Source: Bradyrhizobium sp. CSS354
GTDB taxonomy: Bacteria; Pseudomonadota; Alphaproteobacteria; Rhizobiales; Xanthobacteraceae
Length of the DNA stretch: 64,000 nucleotides
Assembly (NCBI RefSeq): GCF_029051725.1
Contig: NZ_JAACFU010000002.1
Location: 62,001 to 126,000 of the forward strand
Direction: 5' to 3'
Below the pieces are notes generated by a model. It did not search any database. It saw only the letters and a program-made list of their open reading frames with translations, and was not told the origin of the DNA. Position numbers and translations under genes: made by a program. Below are positions 35,172 to 43,868 of the stretch, one piece after another (the stretch's first letter is position 1; each line of letters begins with the position of its first letter).

Positions 35172-36248
35172 CTATCCGGCGAGGGCCTTCATCCGGGCAA
35201 GCGCCGATTTGGCGAGATCCCGCGTCAATTCCGCTGCCGGGACCTCGCGGCCCAGGGCGATCGCCTGCCCGGCCCAGAGATTGGTGAAATCCACCCTGCC
35301 CTGCTTTTCGGCAGCCGCCTTCAGCGGTCCCAGCGCCGTTGCGGCATGGGGAAATGGCGGCGCGTCCGGCGAAATCGGGCCCGCCTCGCGCATCAGGCGG
35401 TTCTGGACGCCGCGCGCCGGCCGCCCGGTCATGACATTGGTGATGACGGTTGAATCATCCCGCCCCTCGGCGAGCGCCGCGCGTGCCGCCGCACCGACCT
35501 TGGATTCCGGACAGCGCAGATAGGCACTTCCGATCTGCACGCCGGCCGCACCGAGCGCGAAGGCGGCTGCGATGCCGCGGCCGTCCGCAAGGCCGCCGGC
35601 CGCAATCACCGGGACCTTCACCGCGTCGACCACCTGCGGTACCAGCGCAAAGGTGCCGGGCTGTTCCGAGATCTTGTCGGTCAGGAACATGCCACGATGG
35701 CCGCCGGCCTCCGCACCTTGTGCGATCACCGCATCAGCGCCGTGCTGCTCGAGCCAGACCGCTTCCTTCACCGTCGTCGCCGAGGAGATGACGAGACATC
35801 CAGCCGCCTTGACCCGCTTGAGCAGCGCGTCCTCCGGCAAGCCGAAATGGAAGCTGACGATCTCCGGCTTCAGCTCCTCCACGACCTCGCAGAAGCCGGC
35901 GTCGAACGGCGCGCGGTTCGCGGCATTGATGGGTGCGGCGGGATCGAGGCCATGCTCATTGTAGTAGCCCGCGAGGCGCTGTTTCCAGCGCGCCTCCGCC
36001 TCGGCCGTGAGCTCGACCGGTGTGTGGCAAAAGAAATTCATGTTCACCGGCGCGGAGACGCGCTGCCGGATGATGTTGACCTGCTCGCGCGCCTTCTCCG
36101 GCGACAGCATTGCGCTCGGCAGCGAGCCGAGCCCGCCGCCTTGCGCAACGGCGATCACCAACTCCGCGTCCATTACGCCGGCCATCGGCGCCAGCACGAT
36201 CGGGAATTCGGTCTTGAAGAGATCGATCAGTCGACGGTTCGGCCACAT
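35172..36248 (-). CDS. Nitronate monooxygenase family protein (first of two)
   Basis: This 358-residue FMN TIM-barrel protein belongs to the 2-nitropropane dioxygenase family. It has [20 protein letters not shown] at the N-terminus, the FMN-phosphate loop [19 protein letters not shown], and the catalytic His in [11 protein letters not shown]. Such enzymes oxidise alkyl nitronates such as propionate-3-nitronate, and some members have other substrates. It is 17 bases downstream of a second, divergent paralogue on the same strand, and the pair faces a LysR gene. Confidence 0.88.
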   Translation of the reverse strand: MWPNRRLIDLFKTEFPIVLAPMAGVMDAELVIAVAQGGGLGSLPSAMLSPEKAREQVNIIRQRVSAPVNMNFFCHTPVELTAEAEARWKQRLAGYYNEHGLDPAAPINAANRAPFDAGFCEVVEELKPEIVSFHFGLPEDALLKRVKAAGCLVISSATTVKEAVWLEQHGADAVIAQGAEAGGHRGMFLTDKISEQPGTFALVPQVVDAVKVPVIAAGGLADGRGIAAAFALGAAGVQIGSAYLRCPESKVGAAARAALAEGRDDSTVITNVMTGRPARGVQNRLMREAGPISPDAPPFPHAATALGPLKAAAEKQGRVDFTNLWAGQAIALGREVPAAELTRDLAKSALARMKALAG

Positions 36249-36265
36249 GGTTGTTCTCTCGCACT

Positions 36266-37243
36266 TTAGGCGGACACGCTGGAATTGCGCCGACCGGTTA
36301 GCAGTTGCTCGGCCTCGGTCGCAATCCGTTCGACGATTTCGGCGGCAGACGGAATATCATGGATCAGGCCGACCGCCTCGCCCGCGATCACCGCGGCGAT
36401 GTCGAAATTGCCGGCTGCCTTCGCGGCCGCATAGTCGGCCCCGACCGCGGCGACATTCTGCATCAGTTCGACCTCGCGGCCGATCCAGCGTCTGGCGTGA
36501 TCGTTGACAAGGCACCGGCCGGTAAACGGCGCGGGCCAGACATTGTTGCGGGAGAGATCGAAAATGATTCCCCGCACCGTTGCGCCACTATCTGCCGCGC
36601 AGATGCGCCGCTTGGCCTCTTCCGCACCATCGGCCTCCTGGCTCGCGTAGAAGCGCGTGCCGAGCAGCACGCCGCTTGCACCGAGCATCATCATGGCCGC
36701 AAGTCCCCGCCCATCGGCAATGCCGCCGGCCGCGACCACCGGCACACGACCCGCGGCAAGATCGACGATTGCCGGCACGAGATCCATCGTGGTGCGCGAA
36801 GCGCCGTGACCGCCGGCCTCCGTCCCCTGTGCGATCAGGATATCAGCGCCCGCATCGAGCGCTTGCCGCGCCATCGTCTCGTCCTGCACCTGGCAGATCA
36901 GGCGTGCACCGGCGCATTTGATGCTCGCCGCGAAGGGTGCGGGATCGCCGAACGACAACATGATCGCGGATGGGTTTGCGGCGAGCGCAATGTCGAGAAG
37001 TTCGGGCCGCTTGGCGAGGCTCCAAGTTATAAAGCCGATCCCGAACGGCGCCTTCATGCCGGCGAGCTTGGCAATCTCCTGCTCCAGCCAAATCCTCTCG
37101 CCGTAGCCGCCGCCCAGGATGCCGAAGCCGCCGGCGCGGCTTACCGCCGCCACGAGGCGGCTGCCTGCCACGACGTCCATCGGCGCCAGCAGGATCGGAT
37201 GCTCAATCTCCAATAGCGTGGTCAGCGACGTCGCGATCGGCAT
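36266..37243 (-). CDS. Nitronate monooxygenase family protein (second of two)
   Basis: The 325-residue paralogue begins with HPILLAPMDVVAGSRLVAAV and has AAGGIADGRGLAAMMMLGA. The position of the catalytic His is kept in GTEAGGHGASRT. It is only distantly similar to its neighbour, so the two probably use different substrates rather than being a recent duplication. It is the first gene of a two-gene operon, divergent from the LysR gene across about 97 bases. Confidence 0.87.
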   Translation of the reverse strand: MPIATSLTTLLEIEHPILLAPMDVVAGSRLVAAVSRAGGFGILGGGYGERIWLEQEIAKLAGMKAPFGIGFITWSLAKRPELLDIALAANPSAIMLSFGDPAPFAASIKCAGARLICQVQDETMARQALDAGADILIAQGTEAGGHGASRTTMDLVPAIVDLAAGRVPVVAAGGIADGRGLAAMMMLGASGVLLGTRFYASQEADGAEEAKRRICAADSGATVRGIIFDLSRNNVWPAPFTGRCLVNDHARRWIGREVELMQNVAAVGADYAAAKAAGNFDIAAVIAGEAVGLIHDIPSAAEIVERIATEAEQLLTGRRNSSVSA

Positions 37244-37340
37244 GGCACCTCCCAGGTCTGGACAGTGAGACTAGGCGCGAATACCATTCTCTAAAATTGA
37301 AATCTTGCGAACGCTGCCATCTCAAAAGAGAAACGATATT

Positions 37341-38231
37341 ATGGAACTCCACGACATCCAGACCTTCGCCGCCGTCGCCCGTACCGGGGGCATCACCCGC
37401 GCGGCCGAAGAGCTCAACACGGTGCAGTCCAACGTGACCCAGCGCGTGAAGGCGCTGGAGGCGGAGATCGGTACGCCGCTGTTCGAACGCCATAGCCGCG
37501 GCATGACCCTGACCGGCGCGGGCAAAAGGCTGTTACCTTACGCGCAACGGATGTCCGCACTGGCGCGCGAGGCCGTGCTCGCGGCCTGCGACGACGGCGA
37601 GCCCAAGGGACCGCTCGCGATCGGCTCGATGGAAACGACCGCGGCGGTACGGCTGCCGCCATTGCTCGCGGACTTTCATCACCGCTTTCCAGCCGTCCGG
37701 CTGAGCCTGCGCACCGCGCCCACCGCCGACCTCGTCGCTTCCGTGCTCGAAGGCACGCTCGACGGCGCCTTCGTCGCAGGTCCGATCGCGCATGCCGATC
37801 TCATCGCGACAAGCGCGTTCCGCGAAGAGCTGGTGCTGGTCAGCGCGCGGCGCTGGGCCACGCTGGCCGAGCTGCGCGCCGGCACGCCGGAATCCGGCCC
37901 GACCGCGCTGGCGTTCCGCACCGGCTGCACCTACCGGCAGCGGCTGGAACAGATCTTTGTCGAGTTCGGCTGGCCGTCAGCCGCACGCTTCGAGCTCGGC
38001 ACGCTCGACGGCATGATCGGCTGTGTCGCCGCCGACATGGGCGTGACGCTGCTGCCGCGCGCCGTCGTCGAACGTAGCGCGATCAACGGCAGCGTGTCGA
38101 TCCACGCACTGAGCCATTCGCACGCGCAGGTCGAGACGCTCTTCATCCAGCGTCGTGCCGGACATCAAACCAGTGCGCTGAGCGGGTTTGCCGGCTGCCT
38201 GAAGCAAGACGACGAAGTCATCGCAGCCTGA
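37341..38231 (+). CDS. LysR family transcriptional regulator
   Basis: The 296-residue regulator has an N-terminal winged helix (residues 1-60: ELHDIQTFAAVARTGGITRA, then NTVQSNVTQRVKALE) and a substrate-binding domain from about residue 90. LysR genes usually control the divergent neighbour, so the likely targets are the two nitronate monooxygenase genes. The ATG at 37341 was chosen over an earlier frame start because the helix-turn-helix begins there. Confidence 0.9.
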   Translation: MELHDIQTFAAVARTGGITRAAEELNTVQSNVTQRVKALEAEIGTPLFERHSRGMTLTGAGKRLLPYAQRMSALAREAVLAACDDGEPKGPLAIGSMETTAAVRLPPLLADFHHRFPAVRLSLRTAPTADLVASVLEGTLDGAFVAGPIAHADLIATSAFREELVLVSARRWATLAELRAGTPESGPTALAFRTGCTYRQRLEQIFVEFGWPSAARFELGTLDGMIGCVAADMGVTLLPRAVVERSAINGSVSIHALSHSHAQVETLFIQRRAGHQTSALSGFAGCLKQDDEVIAA

Positions 38232-38447
38232 GATGCCAGCGCGTTCCACCGCGCGAAATTCACCGTCACAAATCTGTCGCACTTGATCCGATCGACGCTG
38301 GGCGCAGCGAGTGCTGCGTTCAGCCGCCGCAGCATGGCACCGCGAAAAGTTTTGAAGCCCGCGGCTTTTCTACGTTAGGATGAGCGACTGGCCAGCGCGA
38401 AATCATAACGAAGCCAAACACCGGCAAAAACATCGGGAGGACTATTG

Positions 38448-39383
38448 ATGCGCAATACGCTCGTGTTGTGCTGTGTCGCCGCGTTGTCTGCGACGATCGA
38501 AACAGCAAGCGCCCAAGACTGGACCAAATCGAAATGGGGGCCGAACGACGAGATCGGTGCTGCCAACTACATGACGCCCGAACTCGTGCTGAAGGCCGCA
38601 TCTCTGGTGAAGACCGGAAAGACCTACGCACTCGGCATTCCCGTTACGTCCAGCACGCCGGCCTATCCGCCGCGCAGCTTCAAGATCACCGTGGTGCAGC
38701 CGGGACAGGCGGGCAGCGCAGGTCTCGGACCGAACAAGGCGACCTATAACGACGACATCCTGGACACATGGGTCGGCATCGGCAGCCAGCTCGACGGCCT
38801 CGGCCATCTCGGCGTCGAGCACGTCTACTACAATGGCAACAAGCTCGCCGACTTCGCCGATCCCACCGGGTTGAAGAAGCTCGGTATCGAGAAGGTCCCT
38901 CCGATCGTCACCCGCGGCGTGCTGCTCGACATGGCGGCGTATTACAACACTGATATCGTGAAGGAAGGCACCGCCTTCAACGCCAAGGAGATCGACGAAG
39001 TCGCCAAGAAGCAGGGCGTCGAGATCCGACAGGGCGACGTCGTCATCTTCCACACCGGCTGGCTCAGCCTGATCGGCAAGGACGACAAGCGTTATTCGGC
39101 AGGCGAGCCCGGTCTCGGCGTGGAAGGCGCAAAATACCTGACCAGCAAGGGCGTCGTCGCGATCGGTGCCGACACCTGGGCGCTCGAGGTGCTGCCGTTC
39201 GAGTCCAAGAACGTGTTCGAGGTGCACCAGATCCTGCTCGCGATGAACGGGACCTACATCCTCGAGAATATGGACACGGCCGCGCTCGCCCGGGACAAGG
39301 GCTACGAATTCCTGTTCGTGCTCGGCCAGCCGCGCTGGACCGGCGGCGTGCAGGCGATGATCAACCCGATCGCGATCCGTTGA
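38448..39383 (+). CDS. Periplasmic cyclase-family hydrolase (kynurenine formamidase fold)
   Basis: The 311-residue protein has a signal peptide (residues 1-23, ending TASA-QDW) behind a GGGAGG ribosome site. The cyclase-family core is seen in NDEIGAANYMTPELV, GSQLDGLGHLG and GDVVIFHTGWL. In formamidases the metal motif is HxGTHxDxxxH. Here the first two histidines are replaced (G and Q) while Asp and the last His remain. That variant defines a large subgroup whose substrate is not known to me. A strong terminator follows the stop. Confidence 0.82.
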   Translation: MRNTLVLCCVAALSATIETASAQDWTKSKWGPNDEIGAANYMTPELVLKAASLVKTGKTYALGIPVTSSTPAYPPRSFKITVVQPGQAGSAGLGPNKATYNDDILDTWVGIGSQLDGLGHLGVEHVYYNGNKLADFADPTGLKKLGIEKVPPIVTRGVLLDMAAYYNTDIVKEGTAFNAKEIDEVAKKQGVEIRQGDVVIFHTGWLSLIGKDDKRYSAGEPGLGVEGAKYLTSKGVVAIGADTWALEVLPFESKNVFEVHQILLAMNGTYILENMDTAALARDKGYEFLFVLGQPRWTGGVQAMINPIAIR

Positions 39384-39400
39384 TCGGGAGCTGCCCATCA

Positions 39401-39451
39401 CGGGCGAGGATGGCCTGCCGCCCGGCAGGCCGCCTCGCCCGCTTTTCGTTT
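39401..39451 (+). terminator. Intrinsic terminator after the cyclase gene
   Basis: The outer stem cgggcgagg/cctcgcccg and inner stem ggcctgcc/ggcaggcc form one long GC-rich hairpin (39401-39441). It is followed by cttttcgttt. It begins 18 bases after the cyclase stop. Confidence 0.82.
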
Positions 39452-39467
39452 GTCCCGCCCGTCATCG

Positions 39468-39514
39468 CGGCCTGAGATGCCTACGCCGCAGCGCGACGAC
39501 GGCCCGGATCGCCT
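39468..39514. repeat. Left copy of a 47-bp direct repeat flanking the protease-nuclease gene
   Basis: This segment matches 42090-42136 in the same orientation at 42 of 47 positions. The right copy is the 3' coding end of the 70-residue membrane-protein gene (…[16 protein letters not shown]). Read the same way, the left copy encodes AVVALRRRHLRP without the stop. It is therefore a detached remnant of that gene's 3' end or of a paralogue. Confidence 0.75.
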
Positions 39515-39558
39515 GGGGTCTCGCAACACCCCTCCGCAGCATACCCGACCGCGTCCGC

Positions 39559-41784
39559 CTAGATTCGGATCTCCTCGTAGGACTCGATGAGACGCGGGCC
39601 GACCGAGGTCTCCTCGTGCGAGTCCGCGTCGGCAAGATTGCCGAAGCCGAGCTTGGTCAGCTTCGCAAGATCCGCAATCGAGACCTGAAATACGCTGACA
39701 TCTTCCTCGGACATGCGCTCGAGCAGATCCGCCTCCTCGATCCGGTCGATCCCCATGACCAGCTCTCTCTGGCTCATCAGGAATGCCGCCGCCTTGAGGA
39801 CATCGTCTTCGCGGTCGCGCCGGATCAGTATCTTCCAGAAATACTTCGGAATCTGGATACCACCGAAGCTCGGATCCTTGTGCGGCCGACCGGACGGATT
39901 GGGCAGGTTGGATCCATCGGCGTCCGCTCCGTTGAAGACCGGTCCGTTCATCACGATGCCCTTCTCCTTGCCTTCAAGCAGAACATTACGCGTGTAATCC
40001 TCCAACCCTGCCCAAAGCTGCTTGCCCTGGTTGAACGAGAAGAACTGCGGCGAGCAATTGGTGAAATGGAAGGAATCGTCGCCGTGTTGCTTGGCCTTGG
40101 CGACCGTATCGCCCCAGGTCGCATCCAGGCGGCGCACGAGATGCCCGCGGTCGAACGGATTCTTGCTGCGATCCGCCTCGAAAGTGGCCTGCTTGCGGTA
40201 GAACTCGTCGCCGATCTGGGCGTCCTCGTCGATGCGCGGATCGCGCAGCCAGGAATCACCCTCGCGCTTGCCGACGTCCTGCTGCTTTCCGCCGTCGATA
40301 TTGACGCAGCTGAAGAAGGCAAGCCTGCGCTGCTTGTTCATGACGACGCTATAGTTGAAATACTTCAGCTCGAACTGTTTGGACTTCCCCTTCAACATCG
40401 CAATCTCGGGTTTAAGTTCAGCGGGAATCTTCGGCAAGGCGACGGAGAATTTGCCGCTGCCGAGAAAATTAGCCTTGAATCCCGGACGGGATTTAAGCGT
40501 GCTCTGGTCGATATGCACTGCCTCCATGGGCAGACCGTTGTTCGCGCTGATGTGAGGCAACAAGCCGACCGGCGGAGCGACCAAAGGCCTGCTGCCGTTC
40601 TGCTTGCCGCCATTCGGTGCCCCTCCGTTGCCTCCGGCCGGGACTGGCAGGCGAGCCAACGGAGGCAAAGAAACATCCTTCCTGAACATGGGCAGCGGCA
40701 CGCGAAACGGGACCACCAGCGACGTGCCGTCGACGGATTGCTCGACCCAGACGTTGGTGCCGTACGGCGCTGTCACGATCGAAGGCGGCTGGGCTCTCTG
40801 GACCTCGTGCCGGGTCGGCGGCTCAACCTCGTCAAGAACCGGTCTGATCAGGGCATGGGAACCAACGGCAATCTTGAGATCGGCAACGATTGCACTGATC
40901 CGGATGCCTTCGTTGGCGATCCAGTCGATCGAGATTTCATCCATCGATGGATCCCAAACCTTGCCGTCCTTGGTGAGAGTGCGGCCCTGCGCATTTTTCT
41001 TTGGAATACCGCTGTGGTGCAGCGCGACCACCTGCCAGAAGCGGTTGAACGCCGGCGAACCAGACGACCCGGCCGTCGTATCGGTGTTATACCAGAGGAA
41101 GTCTCCGACATATTTAAGCAGCTTGTTCTCGCGGACGCAGACCTGCTTCATCTGTCCGCTGGGATGCTGGATGATGGTGAGGTACTCGCCGGGGTCCGCC
41201 TTGCCGGGCGCACCGCTGAGCGGCAACCAACCCCAATTCTCGAGCTCCTCGTGACCTGACAGCGAGGTCGGCGCCATCGCGACGATTGAGAAATCGAGTC
41301 TGTCGTTGGTGTAGAAGAATTTGGCCGGTTCGAATCCGAACCGGATCGGCACCCGCTCTTCTCCCGAAATGTCCAGCTCATAATCGAAATCGGCGATCGA
41401 ATTGGCTGCGTCGACCGGCTTGCCGAAAACGTGATGGTTCGTCATCAGCAGGCCCGGCCCGATCAGAAAGCCCGAACCATAGCCGAGCAGATTCGACTTC
41501 ATGTCCCTGAGCTGAATGCGACACACCGAGCGCGAGGCCGCGGTGCCCTTGGCGAGATAGTTGATGCTGTCGAGATCATTGCCCTGGATGATCCGCTCCA
41601 GGCCAATCTCTGCCGCCTGCACGTTCCCCGTCTCCGCGAACAGCTGGCGCTGGCGCAGGATTTTCTTGTCGGAGCTTATCTGGATCGGGCCATCGCCTAA
41701 ATTTCGGTTCAGGGCTTCAGGTGAAAACTCGGCCTGCTTAAATCGCCTTTCTGAGCCCGCGATCAGGCTTGGCTTGATGAGCAT
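39559..41784 (-). CDS. Trypsin-like serine protease fused to DNA/RNA non-specific endonuclease
   Basis: The 741-residue protein starts behind a GAGAGG site. Residues 1-85 are an uncharacterised N-terminal region. Residues 86-310 form a V8/trypsin-like protease with the triad His118 in TNHHVF, Asp164 in RLDFSIVAM and Ser241 in [11 protein letters not shown]. Residues 320-430 are a Pro/Gly/Asn-rich linker. Residues 430-690 are a beta-beta-alpha metal nuclease with DRGHLVRR (His548), the metal Asn576 in FTNCSPQ and Glu595 in WAGLEDYTRN. There is no signal peptide, so it acts in the cytoplasm or leaves by another route. Both active sites look intact. It stands alone, and a suicide or phage-defence effector is one inference. 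Confidence 0.9.
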   Translation of the reverse strand: MLIKPSLIAGSERRFKQAEFSPEALNRNLGDGPIQISSDKKILRQRQLFAETGNVQAAEIGLERIIQGNDLDSINYLAKGTAASRSVCRIQLRDMKSNLLGYGSGFLIGPGLLMTNHHVFGKPVDAANSIADFDYELDISGEERVPIRFGFEPAKFFYTNDRLDFSIVAMAPTSLSGHEELENWGWLPLSGAPGKADPGEYLTIIQHPSGQMKQVCVRENKLLKYVGDFLWYNTDTTAGSSGSPAFNRFWQVVALHHSGIPKKNAQGRTLTKDGKVWDPSMDEISIDWIANEGIRISAIVADLKIAVGSHALIRPVLDEVEPPTRHEVQRAQPPSIVTAPYGTNVWVEQSVDGTSLVVPFRVPLPMFRKDVSLPPLARLPVPAGGNGGAPNGGKQNGSRPLVAPPVGLLPHISANNGLPMEAVHIDQSTLKSRPGFKANFLGSGKFSVALPKIPAELKPEIAMLKGKSKQFELKYFNYSVVMNKQRRLAFFSCVNIDGGKQQDVGKREGDSWLRDPRIDEDAQIGDEFYRKQATFEADRSKNPFDRGHLVRRLDATWGDTVAKAKQHGDDSFHFTNCSPQFFSFNQGKQLWAGLEDYTRNVLLEGKEKGIVMNGPVFNGADADGSNLPNPSGRPHKDPSFGGIQIPKYFWKILIRRDREDDVLKAAAFLMSQRELVMGIDRIEEADLLERMSEEDVSVFQVSIADLAKLTKLGFGNLADADSHEETSVGPRLIESYEEIRI

Positions 41785-42086
41785 GATGACCTCTCAAAAA
41801 TGACTGGACGAATCTGGACGTTGTCGGGAGCGCATTGAAAATTTGCGCGAAGGTTGCAGCGCCGCCGGACTGTCGGGTGCTGCCCATCGTTCTGGAATCG
41901 GAGGCTTCGCCCCGCACTACTTTAGACTATATATTTAATCTACCGCAACCAGAGCGTCAATCGATGCGCGCGGCCGGAGACGCGACATCATGCCATCGTC
42001 CGCGACGTCACCCGTGTGAGATTTGCCACAAATGGTCGATGCACCTGCGCATCACGATTTCGCGCGTCGTGGTGCCGCCGGACGAT
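41785..42086. other. Upstream region of the protease-nuclease gene
   Basis: About 300 bases without a gene separate the start of the protease-nuclease gene from the end of the small membrane-protein gene. The middle is unusually AT-rich for this chromosome (41919-41943) and the rest is ordinary. It must contain the promoter of the protease-nuclease gene. Confidence 0.5.
41919..41943 (-). promoter_or_regulatory. AT-rich candidate promoter of the protease-nuclease gene
   Basis: The stretch actttagactatatattta contains overlapping -10-like words (tatata, tatagt on the minus strand) about 135-160 bases upstream of the start codon. It is by far the most AT-rich spot nearby. The exact boxes cannot be fixed by eye. 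Confidence 0.3.
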
Positions 42087-42299
42087 CTACGGCCTGAGAC
42101 GCCAGCGCCGCAGCGCCACGACGGCCCAGATCGCCTCGACCACGCCGAACGGCCAGGCCCCTTGCAGGAAGCCGTAGGCCGAACCGAGCACGCAGGACAT
42201 TGCGAACAGCAGCACGAACCAGTGGCTGCGGTCTTCCAGGGCGTAAGTGACCAGCATCGCCGTCACGGCGAACAGGCCAAATAGTGTCAGCGCATCCAT
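42087..42299 (-). CDS. Small membrane protein, unknown function
   Basis: The 70-residue protein has two to three hydrophobic segments ([52 protein letters not shown]) and a basic C-terminus RRWRLRP. I recall similar short membrane proteins next to ruvX in Bradyrhizobium, but no function. Its last 47 bases are duplicated at 39468-39514 on the other side of the protease-nuclease gene. It is divergent from ruvX, with the two starts 47 bases apart. Confidence 0.7.
   Translation of the reverse strand: MDALTLFGLFAVTAMLVTYALEDRSHWFVLLFAMSCVLGSAYGFLQGAWPFGVVEAIWAVVALRRWRLRP
42090..42136. repeat. Right copy of the 47-bp direct repeat
   Basis: This is the 3' coding end of the 70-residue membrane-protein gene, including its stop codon, and matches 39468-39514 with five mismatches. 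The two copies are 2622 bases apart and enclose the protease-nuclease gene and its promoter region. Confidence 0.75.
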
Positions 42300-42345
42300 G
42301 TTCCGGGTTCACTCCGCAGCGCGACGCGTGATATGCGCTAACACC

Positions 42346-42837
42346 ATGCCGGCTCTTATCCTGCCTCTCGTCGATGCTGCAATCCACTGGCCCGAACGCG
42401 GCGGGTTGGTCGGCCTTGATCTGGGTACCAAGACCATTGGCGTTGCCGTGTCCAATCCGGACCGCCGGTTAGCGACCGGCGTCGAGACGATCCAGCGCAA
42501 GGCGTTCAAGCAGGATGCCGCCCGGCTGCTCGCGATTGCCGGTGAACGCAAGGCCGTCGGCTTCGTGCTCGGCCTGCCCATCAACATGGACGGCAGCGAG
42601 GGCCCGCGCGCGCAATCGACCCGGGCGTTTGCCCGCAACCTCGCCGGCCTGACCGTGCTGCCGATCGGTCTCTGGGACGAGCGCCTGTCGACCGCTGCGG
42701 TCGAGCGCGAGCTGATCGGCATGGACGTCAGCCGCGCCAAGCGCGCCGAAGTGATCGACGAGCACGCCGCGATCTTCATCCTGCAAGGCGCGCTCGACCG
42801 CCTCGCCAATCTGCGCGCAGCTCCGGGGCCAGGCTGA
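42346..42837 (+). CDS. ruvX: RuvX/YqgF family putative pre-16S rRNA nuclease
   Basis: The 163-residue RNase H-fold protein has the hallmark [14 protein letters not shown] near residue 23, with Asp25 as a metal ligand. [24 protein letters not shown] and [12 protein letters not shown] follow. Relatives process the 5' end of 16S rRNA or resolve Holliday junctions. I used the ATG at 42346. The gene is followed after 3 bases by the AEC transporter gene and may be co-transcribed with it. Confidence 0.92.
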   Translation: MPALILPLVDAAIHWPERGGLVGLDLGTKTIGVAVSNPDRRLATGVETIQRKAFKQDAARLLAIAGERKAVGFVLGLPINMDGSEGPRAQSTRAFARNLAGLTVLPIGLWDERLSTAAVERELIGMDVSRAKRAEVIDEHAAIFILQGALDRLANLRAAPGPG

Positions 42838-42840
42838 TCC

Positions 42841-43764
42841 ATGGCCGTCGTGATCGCGGCGCTCCTCCCCGTCTTCATCCTGATCGTGCTCGGCGTGGTG
42901 CTGAGGCGCACCCTGATGCGGCTCGACACGCAATGGAACGGGCTGGAGCGGCTAACTTATTTCGTCCTGTTTCCGATGCTGCTGGTCCAGACGCTGGTAA
43001 AGGCCGACCTGTCCAGCGTGCCGGTCGCCGGCGTCGGCGGCGCTCTGCTGCTGTCGGCGCTCGCGATGTCGCTGCTCTGCCTCGCGCTCCGCCCGGCTCT
43101 CGCACGGCTCGACATCGACGGTCCCGCCTTCACCTCGATCTTCCAGGGCGCGATCCGCTGGCAGACCTATGTGGCGCTGTCCGTCTCCGCCAACATGTTC
43201 GGCGAGGTCGGGCTGGCGCTCGCCTCGGTCGCGATGGTGGCGATCATTCCGCTGGTCAACGTCCTCAGCGTCGCGGTGCTCGCGCACTTCGCCGCGCCGG
43301 AGAAGCAATCCGCGCGCGCGATCGTCATGACTGTTGTCCGCAATCCCCTGATCTGGGCCTGCGCGATCGGCCTCGTCATCAATGTCATTCATCTGCCGCT
43401 GCCTAGGATCTGGCATGAGGTGGCAGACGCACTCGGCCGCTCCTCCCTCGCCATCGGCCTGCTCGTCACCGGCGCCGGACTGCATCTAAAAGGCCTGCTC
43501 CGCCCCAGCGCGGGCGCCGCTATCGGCGTGGTGTTCAAGCTGGTGTTGATGCCGATGGTCGCGCTGGTGCTTGCCGTCTGGTTCGGACTGTCCGGCGACA
43601 GCCTCGCCATCGTCGCGATCTGCGCCGCAGTGCCGACCTCGACCAGCGCCTATGTGCTGGCCCGCCAGATGGGCGGCGACGCCCCGCTGCTGGCGCAGAT
43701 CATCACGCTGCAGACGATTTTGGCGGCGATCACCATGCCGATCGTGATCGCGCTGGTGGCCTAG
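42841..43764 (+). CDS. AEC family transporter (auxin efflux carrier-like)
   Basis: The 307-residue inner-membrane protein has about ten helices and the family's features, including PVFILIVLGVVLRRTLMR at the N-terminus, the central NPLIWACAIGLVIN and the C-terminal CAAVPTSTSAYVLARQMGGD. AEC proteins move small organic acids or related solutes. The substrate here is unknown. The gene ends just before a palindromic repeat. Confidence 0.88.
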   Translation: MAVVIAALLPVFILIVLGVVLRRTLMRLDTQWNGLERLTYFVLFPMLLVQTLVKADLSSVPVAGVGGALLLSALAMSLLCLALRPALARLDIDGPAFTSIFQGAIRWQTYVALSVSANMFGEVGLALASVAMVAIIPLVNVLSVAVLAHFAAPEKQSARAIVMTVVRNPLIWACAIGLVINVIHLPLPRIWHEVADALGRSSLAIGLLVTGAGLHLKGLLRPSAGAAIGVVFKLVLMPMVALVLAVWFGLSGDSLAIVAICAAVPTSTSAYVLARQMGGDAPLLAQIITLQTILAAITMPIVIALVA

Positions 43765-43766
43765 AC

Positions 43767-43859
43767 CTCCGTCATTGCGAGGAGCTCTTGCGACGAAGCA
43801 ATCCAGACTGTCTCCGTGGAAGAAGTCTGGATTGCTTCGCTGCGCTCGCAATGACGGAG
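43767..43859. repeat. Dispersed palindrome, cgtcattgcga family, copy 1
   Basis: The outer arms ctccgtcattgcga and tcgcaatgacggag (43767-43780, 43846-43859) are exact complements, as are the inner arms gaagcaatccagact and agtctggattgcttc (43795-43809, 43824-43838). It can fold into a near-continuous cruciform. It lies between two convergent genes, where it may also act as a bidirectional terminator. Confidence 0.8.
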
Positions 43860-43868
43860 TATGAAACC

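Noticed and set aside
41835..42284. 149-codon open frame upstream of the protease-nuclease gene
   Set aside because: It overlaps the small membrane-protein gene in antisense and has no ribosome site or recognisable protein pattern.
43767..43859. Inverted repeat considered as the end of an insertion sequence
   Set aside because: The two arms are within 93 bases, with no transposase and no target duplication. It is a short palindromic element.
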